From positions 310,001-374,000 of the forward strand of contig NZ_PPEG02000006.1 of NCBI RefSeq assembly GCF_002899945.2: DNA of 64,000 bases, given 5' to 3'. Shown one piece after another: positions 23,364 to 32,359 of the stretch; position 1 is the stretch's first letter; each line of letters opens with the position of its first letter. This stretch comes from Chryseobacterium viscerum. GTDB taxonomy: Bacteria; Bacteroidota; Bacteroidia; Flavobacteriales; Weeksellaceae. The notes beneath the pieces are model-generated. The model was given only the letters and a program-made list of their open reading frames with translations, did not search any database and was not told where the DNA came from. The position numbers and the translations under genes were made by a program.

Positions 23364-24101
23364 ATGGATTCCAATAAAAAATTAGGATTGATAGGAAGAA
23401 ATATTTCCTATTCTTTTTCTAAAAAATTCTTCGAAAATAAGTTCCAAAAGCTCATGCTGAAGAACTTCTCCTACGATATTTTTGATCTGAATGAAATCAA
23501 TGAAGTGGAAAACCTTTTTTCTTCTCCGGAGCTCTTAGGATTCAATGTTACCATTCCTTATAAAGAAAAAATAATTGATTATCTTGACGAATTAAGTGAT
23601 GAAGCTGAGAAAATAGGGGCTGTCAACTGTGTTCTTATTCAGAATGGCAAAAAGACTGGCTATAATACGGATGCTTTCGGCTTTGAAAAAACGCTTCTCT
23701 TACACAAAAAGCCTTCACAGGACAAAGCACTGATCTTAGGAAATGGAGGCGCAGCAAAAGCTGTAAAATATGCGTTAGACAAGCATAACATTCCTTCTGT
23801 GACGGTTTCAAGAAGTACAGAAATCAACTTTGAAAATCTTGATAAAGAAACTGTTGCTGAATACAAAATAATCATTCAATGTACACCTGTAGGTACTTTT
23901 CCAAATGTTAAAGACTGTCTGTCTTTCCCTTTTGACGGCCTTTCTTCGGAACACCTGGTGATCGATCTGATCTACAATCCCAATTACACCCAATTCATCA
24001 TCAATGCCTCTGAAAAAGGAGCAAAAACTGTCAACGGATATTATATGCTTGAACAGCAAGCAGAAAAAGCTTGGGAAATTTGGAATTTTCAAAAAAAATA
24101 A
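23364..24101 (+). CDS. aroE: Shikimate dehydrogenase
   Basis: 245 residues. Shikimate-binding SYSFS (15-19), NVTIPYKEK with catalytic Lys67, NTD with catalytic Asp103, the NADP-binding GNGGAAKA turn and the C-terminal GYYMLEQQAEKAW with conserved Gln. It reduces 3-dehydroshikimate to shikimate in aromatic amino-acid synthesis. Slightly shorter than the E. coli enzyme, as is usual in Bacteroidota. It is followed by the DUF349 gene 74 bp downstream. Confidence 0.93.
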   Translation: MDSNKKLGLIGRNISYSFSKKFFENKFQKLMLKNFSYDIFDLNEINEVENLFSSPELLGFNVTIPYKEKIIDYLDELSDEAEKIGAVNCVLIQNGKKTGYNTDAFGFEKTLLLHKKPSQDKALILGNGGAAKAVKYALDKHNIPSVTVSRSTEINFENLDKETVAEYKIIIQCTPVGTFPNVKDCLSFPFDGLSSEHLVIDLIYNPNYTQFIINASEKGAKTVNGYYMLEQQAEKAWEIWNFQKK

Positions 24102-24175
24102 CATAAATTAGTGCTTTAATTGGCCTTAAAGCTATATTTAAAGGATATTAACGCCACTCACATAAAAGATTTGCT

Positions 24176-25978
24176 ATGACTACAGAAAACAATCTTTCTG
24201 AAAACGAAGAAAAGAAAAATCCTAACGAAGTATCTCAGGACACATCAGAAAACACAGTTTCTCATGATGCAATCCCACATGAAGATGAAGCAGAGCACCT
24301 GGAAGAACATGAAGAGGTGGAAATTTCCCTTACTGATGCTTTAAAGGAAATGGAAAAAATCATCAACACTCCTAATGCCGGTGAGAATTTTAAGAGATTC
24401 AACCAGTTAAAGGAAAAAGCAAGTCATTACATCCATGATGAAGTGGAGGATAAAAAGCATGAATACGCAGAAGCCGGAAATGCTCCTGAAAACTTCAGTT
24501 ATGAGCACCCTTCTCAGACTAAATATTCCGCATTGGTTAATATTTTCAGAGAAAAGCATGACGACTTCCAGAAAGGACAGGAAGAAGAGCAAAAGAAAAA
24601 CCTTGAGCACCGTCAAAGCATTATCGAGAGACTTAAAAATTTATATACCAGTTCTGAACCAGGAATTAATCTTTTTAAATCCATTCGTGAGATCAAAGAA
24701 GACTGGTCAAGAGCCGGACAGGTTGCAAAGTCTGAATTTAAAATTCTCAACAACAATTATTTCCACCACCTGAATCAATTTTATCAGATGCTGGATCTGA
24801 ATAAAGAATTTTTGGAGCAGGAATACAGCCATAACCTTGAAAAAAGAGAGCATATCATTGCCCGCGCCAAAGAATTGGAGAATGAACCCGTGATTCAGAA
24901 GGCTTTAAATGAGCTTCAATATCTTCATAAACTTTGGAAAGAAGAGGCTGAACCAGTTTCAGAAGAATTCCGTGAGAAAACATGGGAAGAATTCAAAGAA
25001 ATTTCCAATAAAATTCACGAAAGAAAGTCTGAACTTTCTGCTTCTATTGAAAAAGAGCAGACTGTGAATCTTGAAAAGAAAAATGAGATCATTGCTGAAA
25101 TAAAGAAACTTTCTGAACCATCAGAGACTCCTAATCACAATTATTGGCAAAATTCCATTAAGAGAGTTGAAGATCTTCGTTCAGAATTCTTAAAAACAGG
25201 AAGTGTTCCAAGAAAACTTTCCAACCAAAACTGGAATGATTTTAAAACAACACTAAGAGCTTTCAATACAACGAAAAACAACTATTATAAATCGTTGAAA
25301 GGATCTCAGCAGGCTAATCTTGAAGAGAAGTTAAAATTGATCCAGACTGCACAGGATAATATGAATAACGAAGAATGGGATATCTCAGTTCCGTTATTCA
25401 AAAAACTACAGGAAGACTGGAAGAAAATCGGGCACGTTCCAAAGAGCATGACCAATAAAATCTGGGATGAATTCCGTGATGCATGTAACGCATTTTTCAA
25501 CAATTACAGAGAGAAAAGTAATACTTCTACCGACAATTGGAAAGAGAATTATAAAAACAAAAAAATTCTTCTTGATGAATTGAAAATGGTTTCCAATGAA
25601 GAAGGCAGCATCGAAAAAATTGAGCAGATCAAAACTTCATGGAATAATATCGGTAAAGTTCCGAGAGATAAAATTTCAATCAACTCTGAATTCAATAAGA
25701 CTTTAAGAGAGAAATTGAAAATAAACAAAATCAATGAACTTGAACTGAAAGAAGAAGGCTTATCTGAAAACCAGCTTACTGACAAAGCAAGAAAGATCAA
25801 AAATCAAATTTCAGATCTTGAAGGTGAAATCGTAAAACTGGAAAACAACCTCTCTTTCTTCAACAAACCATCAAGAGAAAACCCTCTTTTAAGAGATACT
25901 TACAATACTATTGATGAGAAGAAAGCTCATCTGGAAACATTAAAACAGAATCTCCACAGCATTATCAGCGGAGATTAA
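24176..25978 (+). CDS. DUF349 repeat protein
   Basis: 600 residues, very rich in Glu, Lys and Asn. After an acidic N-terminus (about 1-75) it holds several tandem helical DUF349 units, each with a W..AG.VP-type core (EDWSRAGQVAKSE, LRSEFLKTGSVPRKL, EDWKKIGHVPKSM, TSWNNIGKVPRDK), and ends in a coiled coil (KNQISDLEGEIVKLENNL). Cytosolic and widespread in Bacteroidota downstream of aroE. Biochemical role unknown. Confidence 0.88.
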   Translation: MTTENNLSENEEKKNPNEVSQDTSENTVSHDAIPHEDEAEHLEEHEEVEISLTDALKEMEKIINTPNAGENFKRFNQLKEKASHYIHDEVEDKKHEYAEAGNAPENFSYEHPSQTKYSALVNIFREKHDDFQKGQEEEQKKNLEHRQSIIERLKNLYTSSEPGINLFKSIREIKEDWSRAGQVAKSEFKILNNNYFHHLNQFYQMLDLNKEFLEQEYSHNLEKREHIIARAKELENEPVIQKALNELQYLHKLWKEEAEPVSEEFREKTWEEFKEISNKIHERKSELSASIEKEQTVNLEKKNEIIAEIKKLSEPSETPNHNYWQNSIKRVEDLRSEFLKTGSVPRKLSNQNWNDFKTTLRAFNTTKNNYYKSLKGSQQANLEEKLKLIQTAQDNMNNEEWDISVPLFKKLQEDWKKIGHVPKSMTNKIWDEFRDACNAFFNNYREKSNTSTDNWKENYKNKKILLDELKMVSNEEGSIEKIEQIKTSWNNIGKVPRDKISINSEFNKTLREKLKINKINELELKEEGLSENQLTDKARKIKNQISDLEGEIVKLENNLSFFNKPSRENPLLRDTYNTIDEKKAHLETLKQNLHSIISGD

Positions 25979-25995
25979 CAGATAACAAAATAAAT

Positions 25996-26036
25996 AAAGG
26001 CGGAGCAAAGCAATTTGTCTTCGCTTTTTCTTTTTA
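25996..26036 (+). terminator. Probable terminator between the DUF349 gene and ribD
   Basis: Imperfect arms AAAGGCGGAG and CTTCGCTTTT followed by a T-rich tail. It lies immediately before ribD, so some read-through is possible. Confidence 0.45.
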
Positions 26037-26042
26037 TACAAT

Positions 26043-27068
26043 ATGAACAACGACGAACTTTATATCAAAAGATGTATCGAACTGGCACAGAAAGCCCTGG
26101 GTAACACCTACCCTAACCCTCTTGTAGGAAGTGTGATTGTACACAACGGGGAAATCATAGGTGAAGGATACCATCATAAAGCAGGAGAAAATCATGCTGA
26201 AATAAATGCGATCAATTCGGTTAAAAATAAAGAACTGATCCCGGAATCAACGATCTATGTATCTCTGGAGCCCTGTGCTCATTATGGAAAAACACCACCC
26301 TGCGCTTTAAGAATCAAAGAACTAGGATTTAAAAAAGTTGTTATTGGTGCCATGGATTCCCATGATAAAGTCAATGGCAAGGGAAAGAAAATCATTCAGG
26401 AAGCAGGAATTGAAGCTATTTCAGGAATTCTTGAAAAGGAATGTATTGAACTTAATAAGAGGTTTTTCACGTATCATGAAAAGAAAAGACCTTATATCAT
26501 TTTAAAATGGGCAGAATCAGGTGATGGCTTTTTGGATAAAGATTTTAAACCGACTGCTATTTCCAATACACTGGTCAATCAGTTCGTTCATCAATTGAGA
26601 GCTGACGAACATGCTATTTTAGTAGGAACCCAGACTGCATTGCATGACAATCCAAGTCTTACAGTAAGAAATGCTGAAGGGACAAATCCTGTCAGAATTC
26701 TGATTGACTTTGATTTAAAAGTTCCGGAAACCTTCAACATTTACAATAACGAAGCAAGAACACTGGTTTTAAATTCTGTGAAAGAGAGTACTGAAGGGCA
26801 TCTTCAATTCATAAAAATCAACAAAGATCATTTTCTTCCGGATCTTATGGAAGCGTTGTATAAAGAACAAATACAGTCTGTCATTATTGAAGGCGGCAGT
26901 TTTACATTACAGCAATTTATCAATGCTAACCTTTGGGACGAAGCTATTGTCATTAAAAATAAAAGTCTGATACTGGAAAACGGAACAAAAGCCCCGGAAT
27001 TTGATCATACAGCGTCCAAAACTGAAGATTTCAGGGATAATACGATTTCTTTCTTTAGACAAAAATAA
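26043..27068 (+). CDS. ribD: Bifunctional riboflavin deaminase/reductase RibD
   Basis: 341 residues. The N-terminal deaminase domain has HAE (51-53) and the zinc Cys pair Cys78/Cys87 in EPCAHYGKTPPC; the C-terminal reductase domain begins near 145 (RPYIILKWAESGDG), with VGTQTALHDNPSLTVR and IIEGGSFTLQQFI. It converts the GTP-derived pyrimidine to 5-amino-6-ribitylaminouracil phosphate in riboflavin synthesis. Other rib genes are not nearby. Confidence 0.93.
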   Translation: MNNDELYIKRCIELAQKALGNTYPNPLVGSVIVHNGEIIGEGYHHKAGENHAEINAINSVKNKELIPESTIYVSLEPCAHYGKTPPCALRIKELGFKKVVIGAMDSHDKVNGKGKKIIQEAGIEAISGILEKECIELNKRFFTYHEKKRPYIILKWAESGDGFLDKDFKPTAISNTLVNQFVHQLRADEHAILVGTQTALHDNPSLTVRNAEGTNPVRILIDFDLKVPETFNIYNNEARTLVLNSVKESTEGHLQFIKINKDHFLPDLMEALYKEQIQSVIIEGGSFTLQQFINANLWDEAIVIKNKSLILENGTKAPEFDHTASKTEDFRDNTISFFRQK

Positions 27069-27129
27069 AACCTTTTTATCACCCTTAAATGAAATAATTT
27101 ATTTACATTAGTTTTACAAAAAAATTACT

Positions 27130-27294
27130 ATGAAAAATCTAAAGAAAGTTTCAAGACAAGAGTTGAAAAAAGTATCTGGAGGAAATGCTCCTCAATGCTG
27201 TTCTTATTACCCTCCTTCATTACAATATTGCTGTGCAACTCCTTCCAGTATGAGTTGCCCACCAGCTTGGGTAGACGGAACATTCCCATGTTAG
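27130..27294 (+). CDS. Bacteriocin-like GG-leader peptide 1, Cys-rich
   Basis: 54 residues: leader MKNLKKVSRQELKKVSGG (1-18) ending in the double-Gly processing site, then a 36-residue core with six Cys, including two CC pairs (CCSYYPP, YCCATP), and many Pro and Ser. Leaders of this form (KKLSRxxLKxIxGG) mark a large Chryseobacterium family of secreted bacteriocin-like peptides exported by peptidase-C39 ABC transporters. A second such gene follows 41 bp later. No transporter or modifying enzyme is adjacent. Confidence 0.75.
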   Translation: MKNLKKVSRQELKKVSGGNAPQCCSYYPPSLQYCCATPSSMSCPPAWVDGTFPC

Positions 27295-27335
27295 TATTAT
27301 AAAATGGAACAAATTAACCAAACAAAAATATGATC

Positions 27336-27518
27336 ATGAAAAATGTAAAAAAAGTATCCAGAGCTAATATGAAAACCATTCAAGGAGGTGTTTTTGTAAC
27401 ATGTACATTGCCTAATGGGCAGCCTACGAGATGCAGAGATTACTGCCCTGCAGATTTTTGCGGTCCTACAAGCTATATGTGTCTGATTCCAATGGATCTG
27501 TGTGGAGATCAAATGTAA
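27336..27518 (+). CDS. Bacteriocin-like GG-leader peptide 2, Cys-rich
   Basis: 60 residues from the ATG at 27336; an ATG two codons upstream is also possible, but MKNVKKVSRANMKTIQGG aligns with the leader of the preceding peptide. The core after Gly-Gly has six Cys (TCTLPNG, RCRDYCPADFCGP, MCLIP, LCGD) and differs fully from peptide 1. Same leader with different cores points to a shared export path. Followed by a hairpin at 27545. Confidence 0.72.
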   Translation: MKNVKKVSRANMKTIQGGVFVTCTLPNGQPTRCRDYCPADFCGPTSYMCLIPMDLCGDQM

Positions 27519-27544
27519 GAGTGCAATTTCACTTTCAAAATACA

Positions 27545-27569
27545 TAAGCCGTCAAGATTTGACGGCTTA
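27545..27569. terminator. Hairpin after the GG-peptide genes
   Basis: Perfect 11-bp arms TAAGCCGTCAA and TTGACGGCTTA with a 3-nt loop, followed by ATTTAT. Strong stem, weak T-run. Confidence 0.65.
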
Positions 27570-27605
27570 ATTTATGATTATAGTGCAGAATACTAAAGCA
27601 TTTAA

Positions 27606-27613
27606 TATTTTTG
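27606..27613 (+). promoter_or_regulatory. -7 box TATTTTTG before the YigZ-family gene
   Basis: Exact TAnnTTTG, 22 bp before the ATG at 27636, giving a leader of about 17 nt. Confidence 0.4.
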
Positions 27614-27635
27614 CATAAACAAAGCAGGAACTCCA

Positions 27636-28241
27636 ATGACGTTTGAATACAAAACCATAGAAAAACCCATAGAAGATATTCTTTTAAAAGAAAAAGGAAG
27701 CAAGTTCATCGGATTTGCTTACCCCGTGAATAATGAAAAAGAGCTAAAAGCAGCTTTAGAGAAGGTCAGGGAAGAACATCCTAAAGCCACCCACCACTGC
27801 TATGCTTTCAGAATGGGATTAAATGGTGAAAACTATCGTGCTAATGATGACGGAGAACCTTCCGGAAGTGCAGGTCTGCCTATTTACAATCAGTTATTGG
27901 CGAATGAAATTACAAACGTTCTTGTGATTGTAGTCCGCTATTATGGAGGAACTAAACTTGGTGTTTCAGGATTGGTAAAAGCTTATAAAGAATCTGCAAA
28001 GATTACATTGGAAGAAGCCAATATTATGACCCGGGAACTGGAAACAGAAGTGGAGATTCAGTTTAATTTCAATCAACAGAATACAATCTTCACCCTGCTT
28101 TCAAAATTTGATGCCAAAGTTTTGAATTTTGATGCCAACGAGAACTGTATCCTCACGGCTTCACTGAAACTGGCCCAAAAAGAAAACATCTCGGAAAAAT
28201 TATCCGAGATGCAATATGTTTCATTTGAATTTAATGATTAA
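27636..28241 (+). CDS. YigZ/IMPACT family protein
   Basis: 201 residues. The N-terminal UPF0029 domain carries the family signature THHCYAFRMG, DDGEPSGSAGLPI (about 72-88) and VIVVRYYGGTKLGVSGLVKAY; the C-terminal DUF1949-like ferredoxin fold follows. Homologues include E. coli YigZ and eukaryotic IMPACT, linked to translation or stress control; the reaction is not known. Its stop overlaps the end of the convergent metallopeptidase gene by 4 nt. Confidence 0.88.
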   Translation: MTFEYKTIEKPIEDILLKEKGSKFIGFAYPVNNEKELKAALEKVREEHPKATHHCYAFRMGLNGENYRANDDGEPSGSAGLPIYNQLLANEITNVLVIVVRYYGGTKLGVSGLVKAYKESAKITLEEANIMTRELETEVEIQFNFNQQNTIFTLLSKFDAKVLNFDANENCILTASLKLAQKENISEKLSEMQYVSFEFND

Positions 28242-28948
28242 TCCCTTCTTCCACCAAGAAGTAAAGACCCCCAGTAAAGAAGCTGTGCCAGAGAGCCAAG
28301 AGCTGCTACAACATAAGTTCTTGCGGCCCATTTCAAACTATCCTGTACCCCAACAAATTCTTCTGCAGTTACAGTTCCTGTATCTTTAAGCCATTTCATC
28401 GCTCTGTTACTAGCATCGTATTCCACAGGTAACGTTACAAAAGCAAAAAGTGTTGTCATCGCAAACATTGCTACTCCAATTGCCAGAACCGTAGTATTTC
28501 CGTTTGGGTTTTCAATACTTCTTGACGCTGCCATTACCGCGATACCCGCTATAAGGACAAACTGCATCAGATTGGAACTTATATTAACGATAGGAACCAG
28601 TTTTGAACGTAAGTTCAACATAGAATATCCTACGGAGTGCTGCACGGCGTGTCCGCATTCATGGGCTGCTACTGCAGCTGCTGCGGCATTTCTCTGCATA
28701 TAAACCCCTTCAGAGAGGTTTACTGTTTTATCTGCCGGATTATAGTGGTCCGTCAACTGCCCGGGAACAGATATTACCTGAACATCATTAATCCCGCTAT
28801 CTCTCAACATTTTTTCCGCTACTTCTTTCCCCGAAAGGCCATTTCGAAGGTGTACATTGGAATAATATTCAAATTTCGATTTCAATCGGGATGAAACCCA
28901 CCAGCTCACCAACATTGAAATACCAATAATGATATAATAACCCACCAT
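28238..28948 (-). CDS. Membrane zinc metallopeptidase, YugP family
   Basis: 236 residues with an N-terminal membrane segment (3-19), the zinc site HECGH (96-100) in AAHECGHAVQHS, and two or three further hydrophobic segments (about 125-150, 155-180 and near the C-terminus). Matches the neutral zinc metallopeptidase family (YugP). Substrates unknown. Convergent with the YigZ-family gene, 4-nt overlap of stops. Confidence 0.85.
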   Translation of the reverse strand: MVGYYIIIGISMLVSWWVSSRLKSKFEYYSNVHLRNGLSGKEVAEKMLRDSGINDVQVISVPGQLTDHYNPADKTVNLSEGVYMQRNAAAAAVAAHECGHAVQHSVGYSMLNLRSKLVPIVNISSNLMQFVLIAGIAVMAASRSIENPNGNTTVLAIGVAMFAMTTLFAFVTLPVEYDASNRAMKWLKDTGTVTAEEFVGVQDSLKWAARTYVVAALGSLAQLLYWGSLLLGGRRD

Positions 28949-29053
28949 TTTATTTAGATTTTGTGTTTAATTTTTATCCATAATCAAATAAAAACTGTGC
29001 CAAAGTATAAGATTTTATTATTTATATTTGTGACTAAATTACCATCAAAAGTT

Positions 29054-30190
29054 ATGTCTAAGGTTTCAATTATTGAAGTAAAAACAGCTGATCAACTCAA
29101 GCAATTCGTAAAATTTCCGATGGATTTGTACAAAAACAACCCGTACTATGTCCCATCTTTTATAAAAGACGAAATGAAAATCTGGGATGCAAAAGAAAAC
29201 CCTGCCTTACAATATTCAGAATCTAAGCAGTTTCTGGCGACAAAAGACGGTAAAGTAGTGGGTAGAATCGCTGTAATCATAAATCATAAAGAAGAGAAAG
29301 AATTAGGAAACAAAAAAGTACGTTTTGGCTGGATAGACTTCATTGATGATGCTGAAGTTTCCAAAGCTTTAATTCAAACCGCTATAGATTATGCCAATGA
29401 ACACCATATCGACATGATTGAAGGGCCTATGGGCTTCACCAACCTTGATAAAGCAGGTATGCTGACAATGGGATTTGATAAACTGGCAACAATGATTGGA
29501 ATCTACAATCATGCTTATTATCCCAAACACCTTGAAAACCTTGGATTAACCAAAGAAAAAGAATGGGTAGAATATGAAATGAATTTCCCGAAAATACTTC
29601 CAGAAAAGGTGGAGAAATTCAGTGGCCTGATTGCTCAGAAATACAAACTTAAAGTTCTTAAATTCAAGTCAAAAGAAGAAATCCTTCCTTATGTAGAACC
29701 TATGTTTAAGCTTTTAGATGAAACTTATAAACATCTTTCTACGTATACTCCCATTTCAGAAGAACAGATCAAAACATACAGAGAAAAATACTTTCCTTTT
29801 ATCAATAAAAACTATGTAATCTGTGTAGTGGATGAAAATCAACAGTTGGTTTCTTTTGCTATCACAATGCCTTCTTATTCCAAGGCTCTTCAGAAATCAA
29901 AAGGGAAATTATTCCCATTGGGATGGTGGCACTTTTTACAAGCCGGGAAAAAGAATGATCGTGCCAATTTCTATCTTATCGGAATTCATCCGGAATACCA
30001 GAGACGTGGCGTAACGGCTATTATTTTCAAGGAGATTTTTGTGCGGTTTACCAGCATGGGAATTGATTTCGCTGAGACCAATCCCGAATTGGAAGAAAAC
30101 AAAAGCGTGCAGGTACTTTGGCAGGATTACAACCCTGTAAATCATAAACGAAGAAGAACATATTCTTTAATGATAGGCAATACAAAATAA
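29054..30190 (+). CDS. GNAT-type N-acetyltransferase-like protein
   Basis: 378 residues from the ATG at 29054. An in-frame ATG at 28961 would add 31 residues that look unlike the family, which begins near VSIIEVKTADQLKQFVKFP. Conserved features: NNPYYVPSF, GRIAVIINH, FGWIDFIDD, GPMGFTNLDKAGML, and late the GNAT motif A IGIHPEYQRRGVTAIIF (about 315-331). Large two-domain members of this type are common in Bacteroidota; substrate unknown. Confidence 0.82.
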   Translation: MSKVSIIEVKTADQLKQFVKFPMDLYKNNPYYVPSFIKDEMKIWDAKENPALQYSESKQFLATKDGKVVGRIAVIINHKEEKELGNKKVRFGWIDFIDDAEVSKALIQTAIDYANEHHIDMIEGPMGFTNLDKAGMLTMGFDKLATMIGIYNHAYYPKHLENLGLTKEKEWVEYEMNFPKILPEKVEKFSGLIAQKYKLKVLKFKSKEEILPYVEPMFKLLDETYKHLSTYTPISEEQIKTYREKYFPFINKNYVICVVDENQQLVSFAITMPSYSKALQKSKGKLFPLGWWHFLQAGKKNDRANFYLIGIHPEYQRRGVTAIIFKEIFVRFTSMGIDFAETNPELEENKSVQVLWQDYNPVNHKRRRTYSLMIGNTK

Positions 30191-30299
30191 GCCTTCCATA
30201 CCTACTTCATACGAGCTGGTGTCTTAAGAAATCTAACCCTCAATACATCACTCGTTATTCATAGTCACCATTTTCCTCTGATTTTCGTAAATTCACAGT

Positions 30300-30476
30300 A
30301 TGAAACCACAACTCATTATTTTCGCTGTTTTGATCGCCGGATTTATTTGTTATAACATCTTTTTCCAGTTAAAAGATGACAGAATGAATACCATCATCAA
30401 TATTGCTTTTGCCAGTATTCTTTTCGGATACATCTCATTTATGGCCTATACCCTTTTGAAAAAAATGAAAAAATAA
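30300..30476 (+). CDS. Small two-helix membrane protein, 58 aa
   Basis: MKPQLIIFAVLIAGFICYNI forms a first hydrophobic helix; a short polar turn (QLKDDRMN) leads to a second (IINIAFASILFGYISFMAY) and a Lys-rich tail. Two helices with a positive end and codon use like its neighbours support a real gene. It lies in the 559-bp gap before nuoA, whose remainder (30477-30718) holds no other recognisable feature. Function unknown. Confidence 0.6.
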   Translation: MKPQLIIFAVLIAGFICYNIFFQLKDDRMNTIINIAFASILFGYISFMAYTLLKKMKK

Positions 30477-30718
30477 ACCGAAAGCCTACAATAATCAACC
30501 CTTCAAGACCCTTGAATACTTACGAGAAAGGGAAAGTAGTACTATTTTAAAAGTACATGATGGGGGGTATCTTTTGGGAGTGACTACAAAAAAAGGGGGA
30601 AAAACACATCATAAAAACAATCATAAAAAGCTAATTTTTATTGATTCTAAATTACCGATTTAACTCATTTTCACCCGACTTTTAAGCTGATAAATTTCAT
30701 GCTTTCTTGTTTATTCGC

Positions 30719-30726
30719 TAAATTTG
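30719..30726 (+). promoter_or_regulatory. -7 box TAAATTTG of the nuo operon
   Basis: Exact TAnnTTTG, 23 bp before the nuoA ATG, giving a leader of about 18 nt. It is the only such box before the operon's first gene, and no internal promoter of this quality was noticed in the nuo gaps. Confidence 0.5.
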
Positions 30727-30749
30727 CAAATTGAGATAATAATGCAAAA

Positions 30750-31121
30750 ATGAATTTACCTGAAAGTTATATTCCAATCCTTATCCAGGCTGGTGTAGCA
30801 GTAGGATTTGTAGCGGTTTCTTTGCTTGGGGCACATTTCTTGGGGCCACAACAGAAAAAAGGAGACTCTGTAAAAAACCAAAGCTGGGAATGCGGGATTC
30901 CTGTAGAAGGAAATGCTAGAACACCGTTTTCTATCAAATACTTCCTGACAGCGGTATTGTTCGTACTATTCGATATTGAAATCGTATTCTTTTATCCTTA
31001 TGCGGTAAACTTCAGAGAATTCGGCATGGAAGGCTTCCTTGCCGTACTTACATTCGTTGCGATCTTCTTCGTAGCGTTTTTCTATGTTTGGAAACGCGGT
31101 GCGCTGGATTGGGATAAGTAG
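30750..31121 (+). CDS. nuoA: NADH-quinone oxidoreductase subunit A
   Basis: 123 residues with three transmembrane helices and the family loop QSWECGIPVEGNAR with Cys, followed by FSIKYFLTAVLFVLFDIEIVF (acidic DIE in helix 2). Membrane-arm subunit at the quinone-site entrance of complex I. First gene of the operon; a 101-bp heptad-array gap follows. Confidence 0.95.
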   Translation: MNLPESYIPILIQAGVAVGFVAVSLLGAHFLGPQQKKGDSVKNQSWECGIPVEGNARTPFSIKYFLTAVLFVLFDIEIVFFYPYAVNFREFGMEGFLAVLTFVAIFFVAFFYVWKRGALDWDK

Positions 31122-31222
31122 GATAATTAAAAATCAAAAATTATAAATTTTAGATCGGATTTTAAACATAGAAAATGATGTTTTAATCTACAATCTGAAA
31201 TTTAAAATCTAAAATCTAAGAG
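31122..31222. repeat. Heptad array in the nuoA-nuoB gap
   Basis: Degenerate 7-bp tandem units fill the gap. The left half has six units at 31128-31169, most ending in AT (TAAAAAT, CAAAAAT). The right half has six units at 31181-31222 of form YTnnnAT (CTGAAAT, CTAAAAT), running up to the nuoB ATG. The halves are roughly reverse-complementary, so the mRNA could fold across an 11-nt centre. Confidence 0.7.
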
Positions 31223-31783
31223 ATGTCAGATAAAAAACCAGTAATAAGAACAGATGCACCTGCTCCCGAAGGCTATGAAGGAGAAGGGTTTTTCGCAACA
31301 AAACTGAGCAGTGTAATCGGGATGGCTAGAAAGTTTTCACTTTGGCCATTGCCATTTGCAACCTCTTGTTGTGGTATCGAGTTTATGGCTACCCTGAACC
31401 CCACTTATGATGCTTCAAGATTTGGTATGGAAAGAAACTCTTTCTCTCCAAGACAAGCAGATATGCTGATGGTTTGTGGAACTATATCAAAGAAATTGGG
31501 ACCAGTCCTGAAAGAAGTTTACACTCAGATGGCTGAGCCAAAATGGGTAGTCGCAGTTGGAGCTTGTGCTTCCAGCGGTGGTATTTTTGATACATATTCT
31601 GTACTTCAGGGAATTGATAAAATTATTCCGGTAGATGTGTATGTTCCTGGATGTCCTCCAAGACCTGAGCAGATTATTGAAGGAGTAATGCAGGTACAGG
31701 CTCTTGCAGAGAGTGAAAGTATCAGAAGAAGAGACATGCCTGAATATCAGAAATTATTAGATTCTTACAACATAAGCAACTAA
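31223..31783 (+). CDS. nuoB: NADH-quinone oxidoreductase subunit B
   Basis: 186 residues. The four Cys ligands of cluster N2 are present: the adjacent pair in ATSCCGIEFM, GACASSGG and GCPPRPE. N2 is the last iron-sulphur centre before quinone. The nuoC start follows 6 nt after the stop. Confidence 0.96.
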   Translation: MSDKKPVIRTDAPAPEGYEGEGFFATKLSSVIGMARKFSLWPLPFATSCCGIEFMATLNPTYDASRFGMERNSFSPRQADMLMVCGTISKKLGPVLKEVYTQMAEPKWVVAVGACASSGGIFDTYSVLQGIDKIIPVDVYVPGCPPRPEQIIEGVMQVQALAESESIRRRDMPEYQKLLDSYNISN

Positions 31784-31789
31784 ACGGAG

Positions 31790-32284
31790 ATGACAAACGA
31801 ATTTGTATTAGAAGCAATCACAAGAGAATTTCCGGAATCTGTCATTTCAAGCTCAGAACCTTATGATATGCTAACGGTTGAAGTGAAGAAAGAAGATATT
31901 AAGAAAATCATTCACTATCTTAAAGATTCATCTTTGGAATTTAATTTCCTTACGGATATTTGTGGTATTCATTATCCTGAATTCCCGGACAAGGAAATTG
32001 GTGTTGTATACCATTTGCATAATATGATGGCCAATTTCAGATTACGTCTGAAAATCTTCATGTCCAGAGAAAATATAGAGGTGGATTCTCTTACAGAATT
32101 ATATGCGGGAGCTAACTGGATGGAAAGAGAAACGTATGATTTCTATGGGATTAAGTTTAAAGGACACCCGGATCTTAGACCTATCTTGAATATGGAAGAT
32201 CTTGGATACCACCCAATGTTGAAAGAATATCGCCTTGAAGATGGTACCAGAACCGACAAGGATGATAATATGTTCGGAAGATAA
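31790..32284 (+). CDS. nuoC: NADH-quinone oxidoreductase subunit C
   Basis: 164 residues, the 30-kDa subunit as a separate protein and not fused to NuoD. Signature ERETYDFYGIKFKGHPDLRPIL near 112-133. Peripheral-arm structural subunit next to NuoB and NuoD. Followed by a heptad array and nuoD. Confidence 0.95.
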   Translation: MTNEFVLEAITREFPESVISSSEPYDMLTVEVKKEDIKKIIHYLKDSSLEFNFLTDICGIHYPEFPDKEIGVVYHLHNMMANFRLRLKIFMSRENIEVDSLTELYAGANWMERETYDFYGIKFKGHPDLRPILNMEDLGYHPMLKEYRLEDGTRTDKDDNMFGR

Positions 32285-32359
32285 AAAATAATGCAATAAG
32301 CCATAAGTAGTAAGCATTAAGCTTAAAGCCTATAGCCTATAGCCTAAAGCATTTAAATT
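32285..32359. repeat. Heptad array in the nuoC-nuoD gap
   Basis: Nine consecutive 7-bp units at 32287-32349, every one ending in G and eight in AG (for example CCTATAG CCTATAG). The unit changes gradually from AATAAG-like to CCTATAG-like along the array, with a CTTAAG-type inversion centre. This is the clearest case of the periodicity. Confidence 0.8.

Noticed and set aside
28961..29053. Longer N-terminus for the GNAT-like gene
   Set aside because: The added 31 residues are hydrophobic and basic without signal-peptide form and precede the conserved family opening at 29054.
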